This document shows positions 18,876-28,458 of a DNA stretch of 64,000 bases, in pieces. The notes under the pieces are model-generated. The model saw only the letters and a program-made list of their open reading frames with translations. It did not search any database and was not told where the DNA came from. The position numbers were made by a program, and so were the translations under genes. The stretch's first letter is position 1; every line of letters begins with the position of its first letter. The DNA comes from Rhodospirillales bacterium (GTDB lineage: Bacteria > Pseudomonadota > Alphaproteobacteria > Rhodospirillales > Rhodospirillaceae), in contig JANQEW010000020.1 in the NCBI GenBank assembly GCA_028278135.1, positions 186,001 through 250,000 of the forward strand, written 5' to 3'.

Positions 18876-19916
18876 ATGAAAAGCCCAGCCGACTTTTATA
18901 AGCCTCTGGCAATTGGTGCTCCTGCACCTTTACGAGAACTGCCTGTCAAGGCAGAGCGCATGATTCACTTTTTTGCCCCTCATAATGCAAAGATGGTCGC
19001 GAAGATACCAGATCTTGTGCCACAAGTCGATGTGCTACTTGGAAACCTCGAGGATGCCATTCCAGCAGAAGCCAAGGAGACAGCCCGCAGGGGATTCATT
19101 GAGGTGGCCAGAGTGGTAGACTTTGGTGAGACTGGTTTATGGACACGTGTCAATTGTCTGAACAGCCCATGGGTGCTGGACGACATCACTGAAATCGTGA
19201 GTCAGATTGGTAACAAACTTGATGTGATGATGCTTCCAAAAGTAGAAGGTCCATGGGATATTCATTATCTTGACCAAATTCTCGCACAATTAGAAGCACG
19301 TTATGATGTTAATCAACCAATACTTATACATGCTATATTAGAAACAGCTCAAGGAGTCAAGAACGTCGAAGCGATTGCCACCGCCAGTCCACGCATGCAC
19401 GGCATGAGCCTGGGGCCAGCAGACCTCGCTGCTTCGCGCAGGATGAAAACCACACGTGTCGGAGGGGGGCATCCATTCTATGGGGTGCTCGAGGACAAGA
19501 AGGACGGTCAGGACAGAACTCTGTTTCAGCAGGATCTATGGCATTACACTGTAGCAAAGATGGTTGACGCCTGTGTTTCAAGCGGACTCAAGCCGTTTTA
19601 TGGACCGTTTGGCGATTTTTCTGACGAGGCTGCTTGCGAAGCACAATTCCGCAATGCATTTCTCCTCGGTTGTGTTGGTGCTTGGACATTGTATCCACCG
19701 CAGATAGGAATCGCTAAGCGTGTTTTTAGCCCAGATGTGAATGAGGTAAGGTTTGCCAAAAGAATCCTAGAGGCTATGCCTGATGGGACTGGCGCTGCGA
19801 TGATCGACGGCAAAATGCAAGATGATGCCACATGGAAACAAGCCAAGGTCATTGTAGACCTCGCTCGTCTCGTGGCCATCAGAGATCCGCTTCTCAAGGA
19901 AGGGTACGGATTCTGA
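18876..19916 (+). CDS. Malyl-CoA lyase, Chloroflexus Mcl-like type
   Basis: 346 residues from ATG 18876 behind GGAGGA; an open extension back to 18777 is not needed. It belongs to the same superfamily as its neighbour but to another branch. The metal loop is [12 protein letters not shown], followed by [40 protein letters not shown] and [19 protein letters not shown]. From memory these segments closely match the trifunctional (S)-malyl-CoA/beta-methylmalyl-CoA/(S)-citramalyl-CoA lyase of Chloroflexus. That assignment should be checked by alignment. Two distinct lyases side by side suggest divided substrates. Confidence 0.85.
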   Translation: MKSPADFYKPLAIGAPAPLRELPVKAERMIHFFAPHNAKMVAKIPDLVPQVDVLLGNLEDAIPAEAKETARRGFIEVARVVDFGETGLWTRVNCLNSPWVLDDITEIVSQIGNKLDVMMLPKVEGPWDIHYLDQILAQLEARYDVNQPILIHAILETAQGVKNVEAIATASPRMHGMSLGPADLAASRRMKTTRVGGGHPFYGVLEDKKDGQDRTLFQQDLWHYTVAKMVDACVSSGLKPFYGPFGDFSDEAACEAQFRNAFLLGCVGAWTLYPPQIGIAKRVFSPDVNEVRFAKRILEAMPDGTGAAMIDGKMQDDATWKQAKVIVDLARLVAIRDPLLKEGYGF

Positions 19917-19940
19917 CATTATTGAATGTTGAATGCGGGG

Positions 19941-19968
19941 GAGGAGAGCGCCGGCGCCGCGACTCCTC
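19941..19968. terminator. GC-rich hairpin between convergent genes
   Basis: GAGGAG at 19941-19946 pairs with CTCCTC at 19963-19968 around a GC-rich core containing the palindrome GGCGCC. It lies in the 61-base spacer between the second lyase and the convergent TPR gene. It has no T-run, so a bidirectional terminator role is only likely. Confidence 0.5.
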
Positions 19969-19977
19969 TGAGTTCAC

Positions 19978-20880
19978 TTAGTTGTGATTGTGATGAATTG
20001 TTTCCCTCTGGCAGAGGGCCTGTTTTTCTGTGCAACCGACTCGTTTGAACAACTCAGCAGCTCTCTCATAGTGCCGTCTCGCATGAGACGGGTCATCAGT
20101 TTTTTCCAGGCGCGCCAGTTCGATAAGTGATTCCGCTTCTCCCATCAAATGACCAATCGCAGCATATAAGTGCATAGCCCGTGTGAAGGCTTGCCGTGCG
20201 GCCGCAGACGAACCGCAGACTTTTTTCAGAAGATTGCCCAAGCCAACCTGGGCTGCCGCTTCACCGAGACAATCTCCTGTTGTACGGAATGATTCAATAG
20301 TAGAGTCAAAGGCTTCGTGCGCCCGGTCAGTGTGTCCTAAGCGCTGGTATAGTATGGCGAGCACTTGCAGCACGTTTGCTTCGGCAACATGGTCGCCCGC
20401 CTCGCGGGCTAGAGCACGCGCATGTTCAAGCCATTCTAGCGCAAGATCATCGCGTCCATTGTCAAGAGAGACGAGCCCAAGATGGTGTTCAGCCAGAGAT
20501 TCACCGACAATATCCCCAATGGTGCGAAATTTTTCCCGTGCTGAATCGAGAAAGCTGTGAGCTTCCTCAGCACGCTGCTGGCAATGTGCTAGTTTACCCA
20601 AATGCAGCAAGACACGTGCCTGGCCCTGGTGATCATTCGCCTCTGCAAACAAGCTGCGAGCCTCGACAAACAACAACCCCGCAGCGGTGAGGTGCTTTGA
20701 TTGCCATGCGAGTTCTGCTGACCGCTCCACCACCTGCGCCTCGCCCTGTCTATCACCGACAGTACGATAGAGCGTACGTGCCAAGCCAAGGCATTCTCCT
20801 GCCCCGTGCAGATCCCCTTTGTGCCAACGCCTGTCAGCTTCGGCCATAGATTCGTCTGCTTGTGTCGTCTTTGGCATCAC
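19978..20880 (-). CDS. Tetratricopeptide-repeat protein
   Basis: 300 residues with no signal peptide, so probably cytoplasmic. At least six tandem TPR units of about 40 residues are marked by a recurring G-D-x-x-G-E-A step: GDRQGEAQ, NDHQGQAR, GDIVGESL, GDHVAEAN, GDCLGEAA and GHLMGEAE. This is the LGN/Rapsyn-like spacing, with a solenoid expected to bind other proteins. No enzymatic domain is attached. The partner is unknown, and neighbouring genes give no hint. Start could be the first or second of the two adjacent ATGs. Confidence 0.88.
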   Translation of the reverse strand: MMPKTTQADESMAEADRRWHKGDLHGAGECLGLARTLYRTVGDRQGEAQVVERSAELAWQSKHLTAAGLLFVEARSLFAEANDHQGQARVLLHLGKLAHCQQRAEEAHSFLDSAREKFRTIGDIVGESLAEHHLGLVSLDNGRDDLALEWLEHARALAREAGDHVAEANVLQVLAILYQRLGHTDRAHEAFDSTIESFRTTGDCLGEAAAQVGLGNLLKKVCGSSAAARQAFTRAMHLYAAIGHLMGEAESLIELARLEKTDDPSHARRHYERAAELFKRVGCTEKQALCQRETIHHNHN

Positions 20881-20974
20881 AGCTTCCTTTTACAACACTG
20901 CGGACACTTTCCCATGTAGCCTGACCAATATCCCAGACCTCCAAATGGGCATGAAAATCAAATCACCATGGTTT

Positions 20975-21024
20975 CAGTCCGATTGACAGTCCGATTGACA
21001 GTTTGGACAGTCATCTAGTCATCT
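20975..21024. repeat. Two adjacent tandem duplications (12 and 8 bases)
   Basis: CAGTCCGATTGA is repeated perfectly at 20975-20998, and ten bases later AGTCATCT is repeated perfectly at 21009-21024. Both lie in the 210-base spacer between valS and the TPR gene, which otherwise holds nothing I can identify. Confidence 0.88.
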
Positions 21025-21090
21025 TGGTTTGAATATGGGACCATGCAGCACGGCCAGTCTTCGCCACGACAAGCCTTCGCCTCACCTCAC

Positions 21091-23736
21091 CTACAAAGTG
21101 GCCAAGCGTTGTAAGGCCTGGTCCAGTTTCCGACGCGTGGCGACTCTGCCAGCACGACGCACACGACTGTCCTCCACGATCTGTGCAGGGGCCTTCGTAA
21201 CAAAGGCCGTATTGTTGAGTTTCTGATCAATCTGACCAATCTCTGCGCTAAGCCGCTGGATTTCCTTGGCCAGCCTATTCTTTTCCTGCGCTAGGTCAAT
21301 AGTGTTCGCCAGTGGCAGCAGAATTGTCGTTTCTCGGACAAAGATTGGAATGGCGCCCTTACAGTCAGCCTTGTCACAAATATCAACGCGCCCTGCCCGT
21401 GTGAGAGTGGCAATCTGTTCCATGTGAGATTCCAGTTGTTTTCGTGCCCGCACACTGCCTTCCGTCACGATCAGTGGCACAAGGGCTGCCGGCGGCACGT
21501 TCATCTCTGAACGGATCGAACGAACCTGTGCAATGACTTCGACAACGAAATCCATCTCAGAAGTGGCCTCTGCATCAAAGATGTCACTAAAAGTAGGCCA
21601 AGGTGTGGCAAGCAACGGCGTTACTGACGCTTCTCCATTTCTTTTCTCCCACAGTTCTTCTGTGATGAAGGGCATGAATGGGTGTAGCAGAATCAGAATC
21701 TGCTCCAGTACCCACGCGGCTGTTGCACGTGTCTCCGTCTCAGAGTCCTCCTGCAGCAGAAGCGGCTTAGCAAATTCCAGGTACCAGTCACAGAATGTAT
21801 TCCAGGTAAAGCTATAAATAGCCTGGGCAGCATCGTTGAAGCGATAAGTGGCGAGCGCTTCTGTCACCTTGCGGCCTGTTTCGTTCAGCTTACAGACTAT
21901 CCAGCGATTCATAGTGCACTTCACGTGTGCGGACTCAAAGCCCGGCATTGCATAACACCTATGCAGAGCGCAGAAACGAGCGGCGTTCCACAGCTTAGTT
22001 GCGAAGTTGCGATAGCCATGGACTCGCTGTTCGCTCATCCTAATATCACGACCGGGTACAGCAGAAGAGGCCAAGGTGAAACGCAATGCGTCACAGCCAT
22101 ATTTATCAATCAGATAGAGCGGATCTATAATGTTCCCCTTGGATTTTGACATCTTCTGGCCCTTTTCATCACGGACCAAGGCATGGATGTAAATGGTCCT
22201 AAAGGGTACTTCCCCCATAACATGGATGCCCATCATCATCATACGGGCGACCCAAAAGAAGATGATGTCGAAACCAGTCACTAACACATCTGTCGGATAA
22301 TAACGGGCAAGTTCTCGCGTACGCTCTGGCCAGCCGAGCGCTGAAAAGGGCCACAGGGCTGATGAGAACCAGGTATCCAGTACATCGCCGTCCCGGGCCA
22401 ACTGGACAGGTTGGCCATAGTAAGCGGCCGCTGCAGTGACGGCCTCTTGTGCCGTCATTTCAACAAAGACATAACCGTCAGGACCATACCAGGCCGGAAT
22501 CCGATGGCCCCACCAGATCTGCCGAGAAATGCACCACGGCTGGATGTGTCGCATCCAGTCGTAGTAGGTATCTTCCCAGTGCTTTGGGACAAAACACGTC
22601 CGTCCTTCCTGGACAGCCCGAATGGCTGAGTCTGCCAATACGCGTACATCCATGAACCACTGGTCTGTGAGCCATGGTTCAAGCACCGCACCGGAACGAT
22701 CACCAAAAGGTATTGTCATTATATGATCGTCAATTTTTTCTAGCAAATTGAGTTCTGTGATATCGGCGACTACCCGCTCACGGGCTGCTGCACAGTCGAG
22801 ACCACGGTAGGCTGGTGGTGTGTTCTCGTTCAGACAGGCGTTGCTGTCGAGCACATTAATCATCGGTAAACCATGCCGGCGAGCCACTTCAAAGTCGTTG
22901 AAGTCATGTGCGGGTGTGATTTTCACAGCCCCGCTCCCCTTCTCCGGATCCGCACAGGAATCGGCAATAATGGGAATCAGTCGCCCGGCTAAGGGTAACA
23001 AACAGCGTTCTCCAATCAGAGAGCGGTACCGCTCATCGTCGGGATGGACAGCCACGGCCGTATCCCCCAGAAGGGTTTCTGGTCTGGTAGTTGCAACCGT
23101 AATAAACTGGCCAGACCCTCCTGCGAGGGGATACCGAAAATACCATAGTGTTCCTAAAGTTGTTTTCTGCTGTACCTCGAGATCTGAAACAGCAGTGTGT
23201 AACTGCGGATCCCAGTTGACTAAGCGCTTGTCTCGATAGATCAGCCCCTGTTTGTAAAGAGCAACAAACATTTTGCAGACAGCGTTGGAAAGCCCTTCGT
23301 CCATAGTGAATCGTTCACGCCCCCAATCAGGCGAGCTCCCGAGACGGCGCAGCTGTGTCGTAATAGTTCCACCAGAGTGGACCTTCCATTCCCACATCCG
23401 TCTCAGAAAGGCTTCACGACCCAAGTCATGACTGCTCAGCCCATGCGCGGCCAGCTGCCGTTCAACAACCATTTGGGCAGCGATTCCGGCATGGTCAGTA
23501 CCGGGCTGCCATAGCACATCACGTCCCAGCATGCGATAATGACGAGCCAGAACATCTTGCAGGGTAAAAGTCAGCGCATGTCCCATGTGCAGGCTGCCCG
23601 TGATGTTCGGTGGCGGCATCATGATAGTGTAAGGCAATGCCTCACTGTTGGTATCAGCAACAAAGGCGTTCATAGATTCCCAACGTCTGTAACGTCTCGT
23701 TTCCACATCCGCTGGCTGAAACGTTTTGTCCAACAT
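21091..23736 (-). CDS. valS: Valine--tRNA ligase
   Basis: 881-residue class I synthetase. The HIGH-type motif is NITGSLHMGHAL and the KMSKS loop is KMSKSKGNIIDP. The editing domain lies between them and the C-terminal coiled coil (LAQEKNRLAKEIQRLSAEI) is intact. The start ATG 23736 gives the standard N-terminus LDKTFQPADVETRRYRRWE; an open extension of 31 residues upstream is discounted. The preceding genes on this strand (popZ, tolC, rhodanese, pcm) follow the order usual in alphaproteobacteria. Confidence 0.98.
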   Translation of the reverse strand: MLDKTFQPADVETRRYRRWESMNAFVADTNSEALPYTIMMPPPNITGSLHMGHALTFTLQDVLARHYRMLGRDVLWQPGTDHAGIAAQMVVERQLAAHGLSSHDLGREAFLRRMWEWKVHSGGTITTQLRRLGSSPDWGRERFTMDEGLSNAVCKMFVALYKQGLIYRDKRLVNWDPQLHTAVSDLEVQQKTTLGTLWYFRYPLAGGSGQFITVATTRPETLLGDTAVAVHPDDERYRSLIGERCLLPLAGRLIPIIADSCADPEKGSGAVKITPAHDFNDFEVARRHGLPMINVLDSNACLNENTPPAYRGLDCAAARERVVADITELNLLEKIDDHIMTIPFGDRSGAVLEPWLTDQWFMDVRVLADSAIRAVQEGRTCFVPKHWEDTYYDWMRHIQPWCISRQIWWGHRIPAWYGPDGYVFVEMTAQEAVTAAAAYYGQPVQLARDGDVLDTWFSSALWPFSALGWPERTRELARYYPTDVLVTGFDIIFFWVARMMMMGIHVMGEVPFRTIYIHALVRDEKGQKMSKSKGNIIDPLYLIDKYGCDALRFTLASSAVPGRDIRMSEQRVHGYRNFATKLWNAARFCALHRCYAMPGFESAHVKCTMNRWIVCKLNETGRKVTEALATYRFNDAAQAIYSFTWNTFCDWYLEFAKPLLLQEDSETETRATAAWVLEQILILLHPFMPFITEELWEKRNGEASVTPLLATPWPTFSDIFDAEATSEMDFVVEVIAQVRSIRSEMNVPPAALVPLIVTEGSVRARKQLESHMEQIATLTRAGRVDICDKADCKGAIPIFVRETTILLPLANTIDLAQEKNRLAKEIQRLSAEIGQIDQKLNNTAFVTKAPAQIVEDSRVRRAGRVATRRKLDQALQRLATL

Positions 23737-23931
23737 GACTGACTCCCGAGCTGCCCCTACACGATGACACCTACTCTCTGTCTCGCGCAGAAGCCCTTTC
23801 GAACCCATAAGAGTTCCCTGCTCTGGCACAGGTTACGTACAAGGTCAAGAATCTTAGCAAGCCCAAGACAGTACAGGGGCATGGTAGGGGCATGCGAACA
23901 ATATCGACATATATAAAGAGATTTTTTAAAA

Positions 23932-24423
23932 TTACTTTTTTTGATTGTTTTTTCGCACTAAACTCTCTATTTCCTTAGATACTATTCGTTCGACGATAGT
24001 CAAAAGGTGTTCATCCAGCCATGCCTTGAGTAAGGGCCGAAGCGTTTCGTGTACCAGAGACTCCAGAGTGATGTCCCGATGTCCCAACGTAATATTGCGC
24101 TCTCGCACTACGCGGGCTAACTCATTGAAGACGGCTGCTGACAGTGCCGCGGTCGGAGGGGAGAGGAGGCTTTCATGTGCGTCTGATTCTTGTTGGGCAT
24201 GCAGCGGAAGGGTAGCAACAGGTTCTTCCTCTACGGGTTCACGTGATTCCAGCAGCATATCATTGGTTAATTCCAGAACATCTTCTTCGTTGTTAGCTTC
24301 GAACAGCCTTTTCGGCTCTTGTGCCTTTTTCTGCAACACTTCCTTGTCTTCAGAGAGGATACGACGGATAGAGGCAAGAATATCCTCCACTGAGGACTCT
24401 TGCGGCAATCTATCGTCAACCAT
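23932..24423 (-). CDS. PopZ/DUF2497 polar organising protein
   Basis: 163 residues. The N-terminal helix SVEDILASIRRIL and the C-terminal oligomerisation region LESLVHETLRPLLKAWLDEHL followed by VERIVSKEIESLVRK are diagnostic of this alphaproteobacterial family. The middle is acidic and low in complexity, as in PopZ. In Caulobacter the protein forms a polar network that anchors ParB and the origin. Position next to valS is the conserved one. About 100 bases downstream of its stop an 11-base near-duplication (23875-23894) lies before valS. Confidence 0.93.
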   Translation of the reverse strand: MVDDRLPQESSVEDILASIRRILSEDKEVLQKKAQEPKRLFEANNEEDVLELTNDMLLESREPVEEEPVATLPLHAQQESDAHESLLSPPTAALSAAVFNELARVVRERNITLGHRDITLESLVHETLRPLLKAWLDEHLLTIVERIVSKEIESLVRKNNQKK

Positions 24424-24593
24424 GACCAGTCATCCCTTTACATCACGCTTCTCGCTGGTGCCTGGTCTGTCCAGATCAGTAATCGTGCTGAGTTCTCAGA
24501 GCTCCCTACTCTAGGATGATAGCAGCCAGCCAACCCTGGCCCTTCGCTCCATCGGAACAGCCACGTAAACGCTCACTTAAGCAGCGCCGGCAC

Positions 24594-25913
24594 TCACTCT
24601 GATGTCTGATGGATGGCCGGTCCCGGTACCGTCATACGCCCTACAGCAGCGAGAAGCTGAAAAGCGGCAACCTTTTCATCCCGCTTGAGCTTGGCGAGCT
24701 CTACGTGAGCCTCGAGCCTTTCCTGCTCTGCATCCAGTACATCGAGAACCGTGCGAGACCCAACCTGGGCTTCCCGTTGCACTCCTTTTAAGGCAATTTC
24801 TACGGCGGCAATACGTATTGCACTGGCGTGAATCTGCGAGATAGAGGTTTGTAAGGCTTCCCATGCCTGCACAGCAGAAGCCACTGCTTGGCGACGCACA
24901 GCTTGCAGCTCATAGACGTGCTGCCCAGCGGTATGTTTGGCGGCTCGCAATCGCGCGTCCACTAAACCCTGCTGGTACAATGGGACGCTCAACGTCAGAA
25001 GAGACTCCACGGCCCCTGTATGAGAACGCGTAGCGCCCGTGCGCCATGTCTGGCCCAAATTGGCTTTGATCGACAGCACCGGCCACCGTTCTCCTTGGAT
25101 AAGCCTTATTCCAGCGGCTGCAGCCTTTGCGCTATGGGCGGCCGCCTTGACAAGCGGGCTGTTTTGCCGCGCTAGAGAGATGGCCTCTTCGCGCGTGGCA
25201 GGGAGCGTGAGAACGGGTGCAATTGGAAAGGCCAACTGGTCTGGAGTCTTTCCTATGACCTTTGTATAGACTGCCTGAGCAGTCTTGACCGTCCCAACAC
25301 CCTGCTGTCGTGTGGCTGTGGCACGTGCGAGTCGAGTTTCTGCTTGGGCCACATCCGTCCGTGTTATTTCGCCTACTGCAAACCGCTCACGGGCAGCATG
25401 CATCTGGCGTCGGAGAACGTCCTCACTCCCGAGACTCAGACTTAAAACGGCCTCGTCTCGCCACAAGTTCAGATAGGCTATTGTTGCCGCTAGCAATACG
25501 TTTTGTTCTGTGTGAACGAGCTGTTGCCCTTCAGAGCGGATTTGAGATTCTACCTGCTTCACCTGCGCGACTGTACGGCCACCACGATAAAGAGGCTGTG
25601 TCAGGGTAAGCTGCACGGCACGTGACGTATAACAATTGGTCTTATCCTTCTCAAAGGAGCCAGACGCCGCCTCACCCATCAGGTCTATACTCGGATGCCA
25701 GTTAGCGAGAACCCTGGCCAGGACCTCGTCACTACTGCGTCTATGCGCGCGCCTTGATTCTAACTGGGGATTTGTCCAATAAACGTAAACCAGCGCTTCC
25801 TCCAAGGTAGAGGCTATAGCTGCAGTAGAGGGTATCGCTGCTGCAATAGCTGCTGCAATAGACACAACCCCTCCCCCGACAAGAGTCGCCAGTCGCACAC
25901 AGAGCCGCGTCAT
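24594..25913 (-). CDS. tolC: TolC-family outer membrane efflux protein
   Basis: 439 residues from ATG 25913. A signal peptide rich in alanine and isoleucine ends near residue 34. Two repeated OEP halves follow, each with long helices (for example RLARATATRQQGVGTVKTAQ and LDAEQERLEAHVELAKLKRD). It would form the trimeric outer-membrane channel for type I secretion or RND efflux; no partner pump is adjacent. Within the signal-peptide codons 12 bases (GCTGCTGCAATA on the plus strand) are perfectly duplicated at 25837-25860, adding four residues in frame. Confidence 0.92.
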   Translation of the reverse strand: MTRLCVRLATLVGGGVVSIAAAIAAAIPSTAAIASTLEEALVYVYWTNPQLESRRAHRRSSDEVLARVLANWHPSIDLMGEAASGSFEKDKTNCYTSRAVQLTLTQPLYRGGRTVAQVKQVESQIRSEGQQLVHTEQNVLLAATIAYLNLWRDEAVLSLSLGSEDVLRRQMHAARERFAVGEITRTDVAQAETRLARATATRQQGVGTVKTAQAVYTKVIGKTPDQLAFPIAPVLTLPATREEAISLARQNSPLVKAAAHSAKAAAAGIRLIQGERWPVLSIKANLGQTWRTGATRSHTGAVESLLTLSVPLYQQGLVDARLRAAKHTAGQHVYELQAVRRQAVASAVQAWEALQTSISQIHASAIRIAAVEIALKGVQREAQVGSRTVLDVLDAEQERLEAHVELAKLKRDEKVAAFQLLAAVGRMTVPGPAIHQTSE

Positions 25914-25916
25914 TTT

Positions 25917-25943
25917 CCCGTCCGTCCCGTCCGTCCCGTCCTG
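25917..25943. repeat. Triplicated 9-base unit in the tolC leader
   Basis: CCCGTCCGT occurs twice perfectly and a third time with the last bases altered, ending three bases from the tolC start codon. On the coding strand this places GGGAC/GGACGG blocks exactly where the ribosome binding site should be, so copy number could alter tolC translation. Confidence 0.85.
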
Positions 25944-25988
25944 CCATGAGTCGCCAGCCGCCGCCGCGCCGCCTGGCGGGCTAGCTAG

Positions 25989-26327
25989 CTAGTAAATCGC
26001 GACATGCGGATCGATCCGTCTCGCCCAAGCGTCAATGCCACCACGTAAGTTGATAACGTTCCGATATTCAAGTTGGCGTAGCCACCCAACCACATGGTCG
26101 CTGCGAATGCCATGGTGACAAATCGCTACCACCCTTCTATCTCTGGGAATCTCTTCTACACGCGAGAGAATCTGACCCATAGGAATAAATAGGCTATCGC
26201 TATCCCTCAGAGCACAAATGCTGATCTCCCACGGTTCACGTACGTCAAGAATTAAAACTTTTAGCCGTAAACATAACAAATAATACAATTCTTCAACTTC
26301 AATGCATAACGTGCTTGTCACTACCAT
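25989..26327 (-). CDS. Rhodanese-like domain protein
   Basis: 112-residue single-domain rhodanese. The segment VLILDVREPWE opens the fold and the active-site loop ICHHGIRSDHVVGWL has the catalytic cysteine with the CHHGxRS signature. It may carry sulfur as a persulfide; the acceptor is unknown. It sits between pcm and tolC, the order seen across alphaproteobacteria. Its 5' part is AT-rich relative to neighbours. Confidence 0.9.
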   Translation of the reverse strand: MVVTSTLCIEVEELYYLLCLRLKVLILDVREPWEISICALRDSDSLFIPMGQILSRVEEIPRDRRVVAICHHGIRSDHVVGWLRQLEYRNVINLRGGIDAWARRIDPHVAIY

Positions 26328-26351
26328 TCTCGTGAAAGATGGGCGAAACCC

Positions 26352-27002
26352 TTAAAATACAAATCTTCTTGTTTGTTCAAACCCAGGGAGTAGCGCAGTG
26401 CTAGCCTCAAATTCCGTCCGGCAACTGAAAACAGGTCCTGCTCGCTTGACAAGAGTTGCCGTCGCAAAGCGACCACTCTGAACCATCGCAACTAAACGAC
26501 CACCATCAGCTAATTGATCACGGATGTCTCGCGGGATCGAATCCACAGCCCCCTCGAACACAATAACATCATAAGGCGCCTGTTCAGCGTATCCCCCGCC
26601 CAAAGGGGCTGTGACGACCGCAACATTCTCAAGGCCCTGTTCTGACAGAATGCCCACAGCCGTCTCAGCCAGGCTTGAATCCGACTCGAGCGCTACCACA
26701 GTCGTCGCGATATGCGCCAAGACACCCGCTGAATAGCCTGTGGCACAGCCAATATCCAGCACGACATCCGTAGGCTGAATCTGTGCAAGCTGCAACAAAC
26801 GTGCCAGCACCATGGGCTCCATGAGATACCTGTTCCTGCCAATCGGTAAATCTTCATCACGATAGGCTGTGCCTTGCAAAGACTGTGGTGCGAAGACCTC
26901 ACGCGGCACGGTCGCGAGAGCATTCAGGACCAAAGGATCCGTCACACGACTGATGCGAATCTGGCCTAAAACCATTCTGTGACGCGCACCGGAAAAATCC
27001 AT
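26352..27002 (-). CDS. Protein-L-isoaspartate O-methyltransferase-like protein
   Basis: 216 residues from ATG 27002, which follows GAGAGGGGC. The Rossmann methyltransferase motif VLDIGCATGYSAGVLAHI binds S-adenosylmethionine, and the family's PREVFAP and DLPIG segments are present. True Pcm repairs isoaspartyl residues; the alphaproteobacterial relatives beside tolC are annotated as Pcm-like and their substrate is untested. Upstream in-frame ATG at 27035 would add eleven residues. Confidence 0.85.
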   Translation of the reverse strand: MDFSGARHRMVLGQIRISRVTDPLVLNALATVPREVFAPQSLQGTAYRDEDLPIGRNRYLMEPMVLARLLQLAQIQPTDVVLDIGCATGYSAGVLAHIATTVVALESDSSLAETAVGILSEQGLENVAVVTAPLGGGYAEQAPYDVIVFEGAVDSIPRDIRDQLADGGRLVAMVQSGRFATATLVKRAGPVFSCRTEFEASTALLPGFEQTRRFVF

Positions 27003-27039
27003 TTTGCCCCTCTCCACCTGGACCCGGACGGCCAAAAAA

Positions 27040-28446
27040 CTACCCCAACGCCTGCACTATTGCCTCAGTCATCTTTTTCGCATCTCCAAACAGCATCATG
27101 GTGTTCTCCCCAAAGAACAAAGGATTCTCCACACCGGCATAACCAGAAGCCATAGACCTCTTGACAAAGAGCACAGTCTTGGCTCTGTCTACTTCCAAAA
27201 TGGGCATCCCATAAATTGGACTCGCAGGATTAGTTTTAGCCGAAGGATTCGTGACATCGTTGGCACCTATGAGATAGGCAACATCAGCCGTACTGAACTC
27301 GTGGTTTACCTCTTCCAGTTCGAAGACCTCGTCGTACGGCACACTCGCTTCTGCTAAGAGTACATTCATGTGTCCCGGCATGCGGCCAGCCACCGGATGG
27401 ATGGCATACTTCACCTCGACTCCTGCCTGTTTGAGGCCATCAGCCATTTCCCGCAGTGCATGTTGAGCCTGCGCCACTGCCATACCGTAGCCCGGCACTA
27501 TGATAACCTTCGCAGCATTTTTCATGATAAAAGCGGCATCCTCCGCAGAACCGGCCTTCACAGCTTTCCCGGCAGACGCCGCCATAGCGTCGTCAGGACT
27601 ACCCCCCTCGCTGCCTCCTCCAAAGCCACCCAAGACAACACTGAAGATTGATCGATTCATGCCCTTGCACATGATATAAGAAAGAATTGCCCCTGATGAG
27701 CCTACCAAGGCGCCAGTAATAATCAGAAGACTGTTACCCATGGTAAAGCCAATGCCAGCAGCTGCCCACCCTGAATAAGAGTTCAGCATGGAGATGACCA
27801 CCGGCATATCCGCTCCCCCGATGGGCATGATCAGCAGGAAGCCGAGTGCGAAGGCCAGTGTCGTCAGGAAAAGGAACACGGTATAGGACTCTGTCGCTGC
27901 AAACCAAACTAACAGCAAGACTAACGCTATACCAATACCCGCATTGAGCATGTGCTGCCTGGGAAATGTGAGCGGCTTTCCCGACAAAATCCCCTGGAGC
28001 TTAGCAAAAGCAATGACAGAACCAGAAAATGTAATGGCGCCAACGGCAGTACCAAGCGCCATCTCAATCAAACTGCCAGCCATTATATGACCGACACTCC
28101 CTATGCCATAAGCTTCCGGAGCCAATAATGCCCCATAGGCCACCAGTACGGCTGCCATGCCAACCAGACTATGAAAGGCTGCGACGAGTTGTGGCAGGGC
28201 TGTCATCGGAATTTTACGGGCTATCACAGTCCCAATCGCACCGCCGCCGACAATACCAAAGACGATCCATGTGTAATCTTGGACTACCGGAGAGACTAAG
28301 GTAGTGAAAACGGCCAGGGCCATGCCGACTATGCCATAAACATTGCCGGCACGCGCGGCGTCTGGACTTGATAATCCGCGCAAAGCCATGATAAAGCAGA
28401 CGGAGGCGATCAGATACGCCAGCGTCGTGACAGAAGCAGCAGTCAT
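27040..28446 (-). CDS. pntB: NAD(P) transhydrogenase subunit beta
   Basis: 468-residue membrane subunit. The N-terminal half holds multiple membrane helices (for example the GGGAIGTVIARKI region), and the C-terminal soluble domain III binds NADP(H) through VPGYGMAVAQAQHALREMAD and GANDVTNPSAKT. With the two alpha subunits upstream it forms the proton-translocating transhydrogenase that makes NADPH from NADH. Transcribed last in the pntAA-pntAB-pntB operon, 13 bases after pntAB. Confidence 0.97.
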   Translation of the reverse strand: MTAASVTTLAYLIASVCFIMALRGLSSPDAARAGNVYGIVGMALAVFTTLVSPVVQDYTWIVFGIVGGGAIGTVIARKIPMTALPQLVAAFHSLVGMAAVLVAYGALLAPEAYGIGSVGHIMAGSLIEMALGTAVGAITFSGSVIAFAKLQGILSGKPLTFPRQHMLNAGIGIALVLLLVWFAATESYTVFLFLTTLAFALGFLLIMPIGGADMPVVISMLNSYSGWAAAGIGFTMGNSLLIITGALVGSSGAILSYIMCKGMNRSIFSVVLGGFGGGSEGGSPDDAMAASAGKAVKAGSAEDAAFIMKNAAKVIIVPGYGMAVAQAQHALREMADGLKQAGVEVKYAIHPVAGRMPGHMNVLLAEASVPYDEVFELEEVNHEFSTADVAYLIGANDVTNPSAKTNPASPIYGMPILEVDRAKTVLFVKRSMASGYAGVENPLFFGENTMMLFGDAKKMTEAIVQALG

Positions 28447-28458
28447 CTGCCCCCCCCC

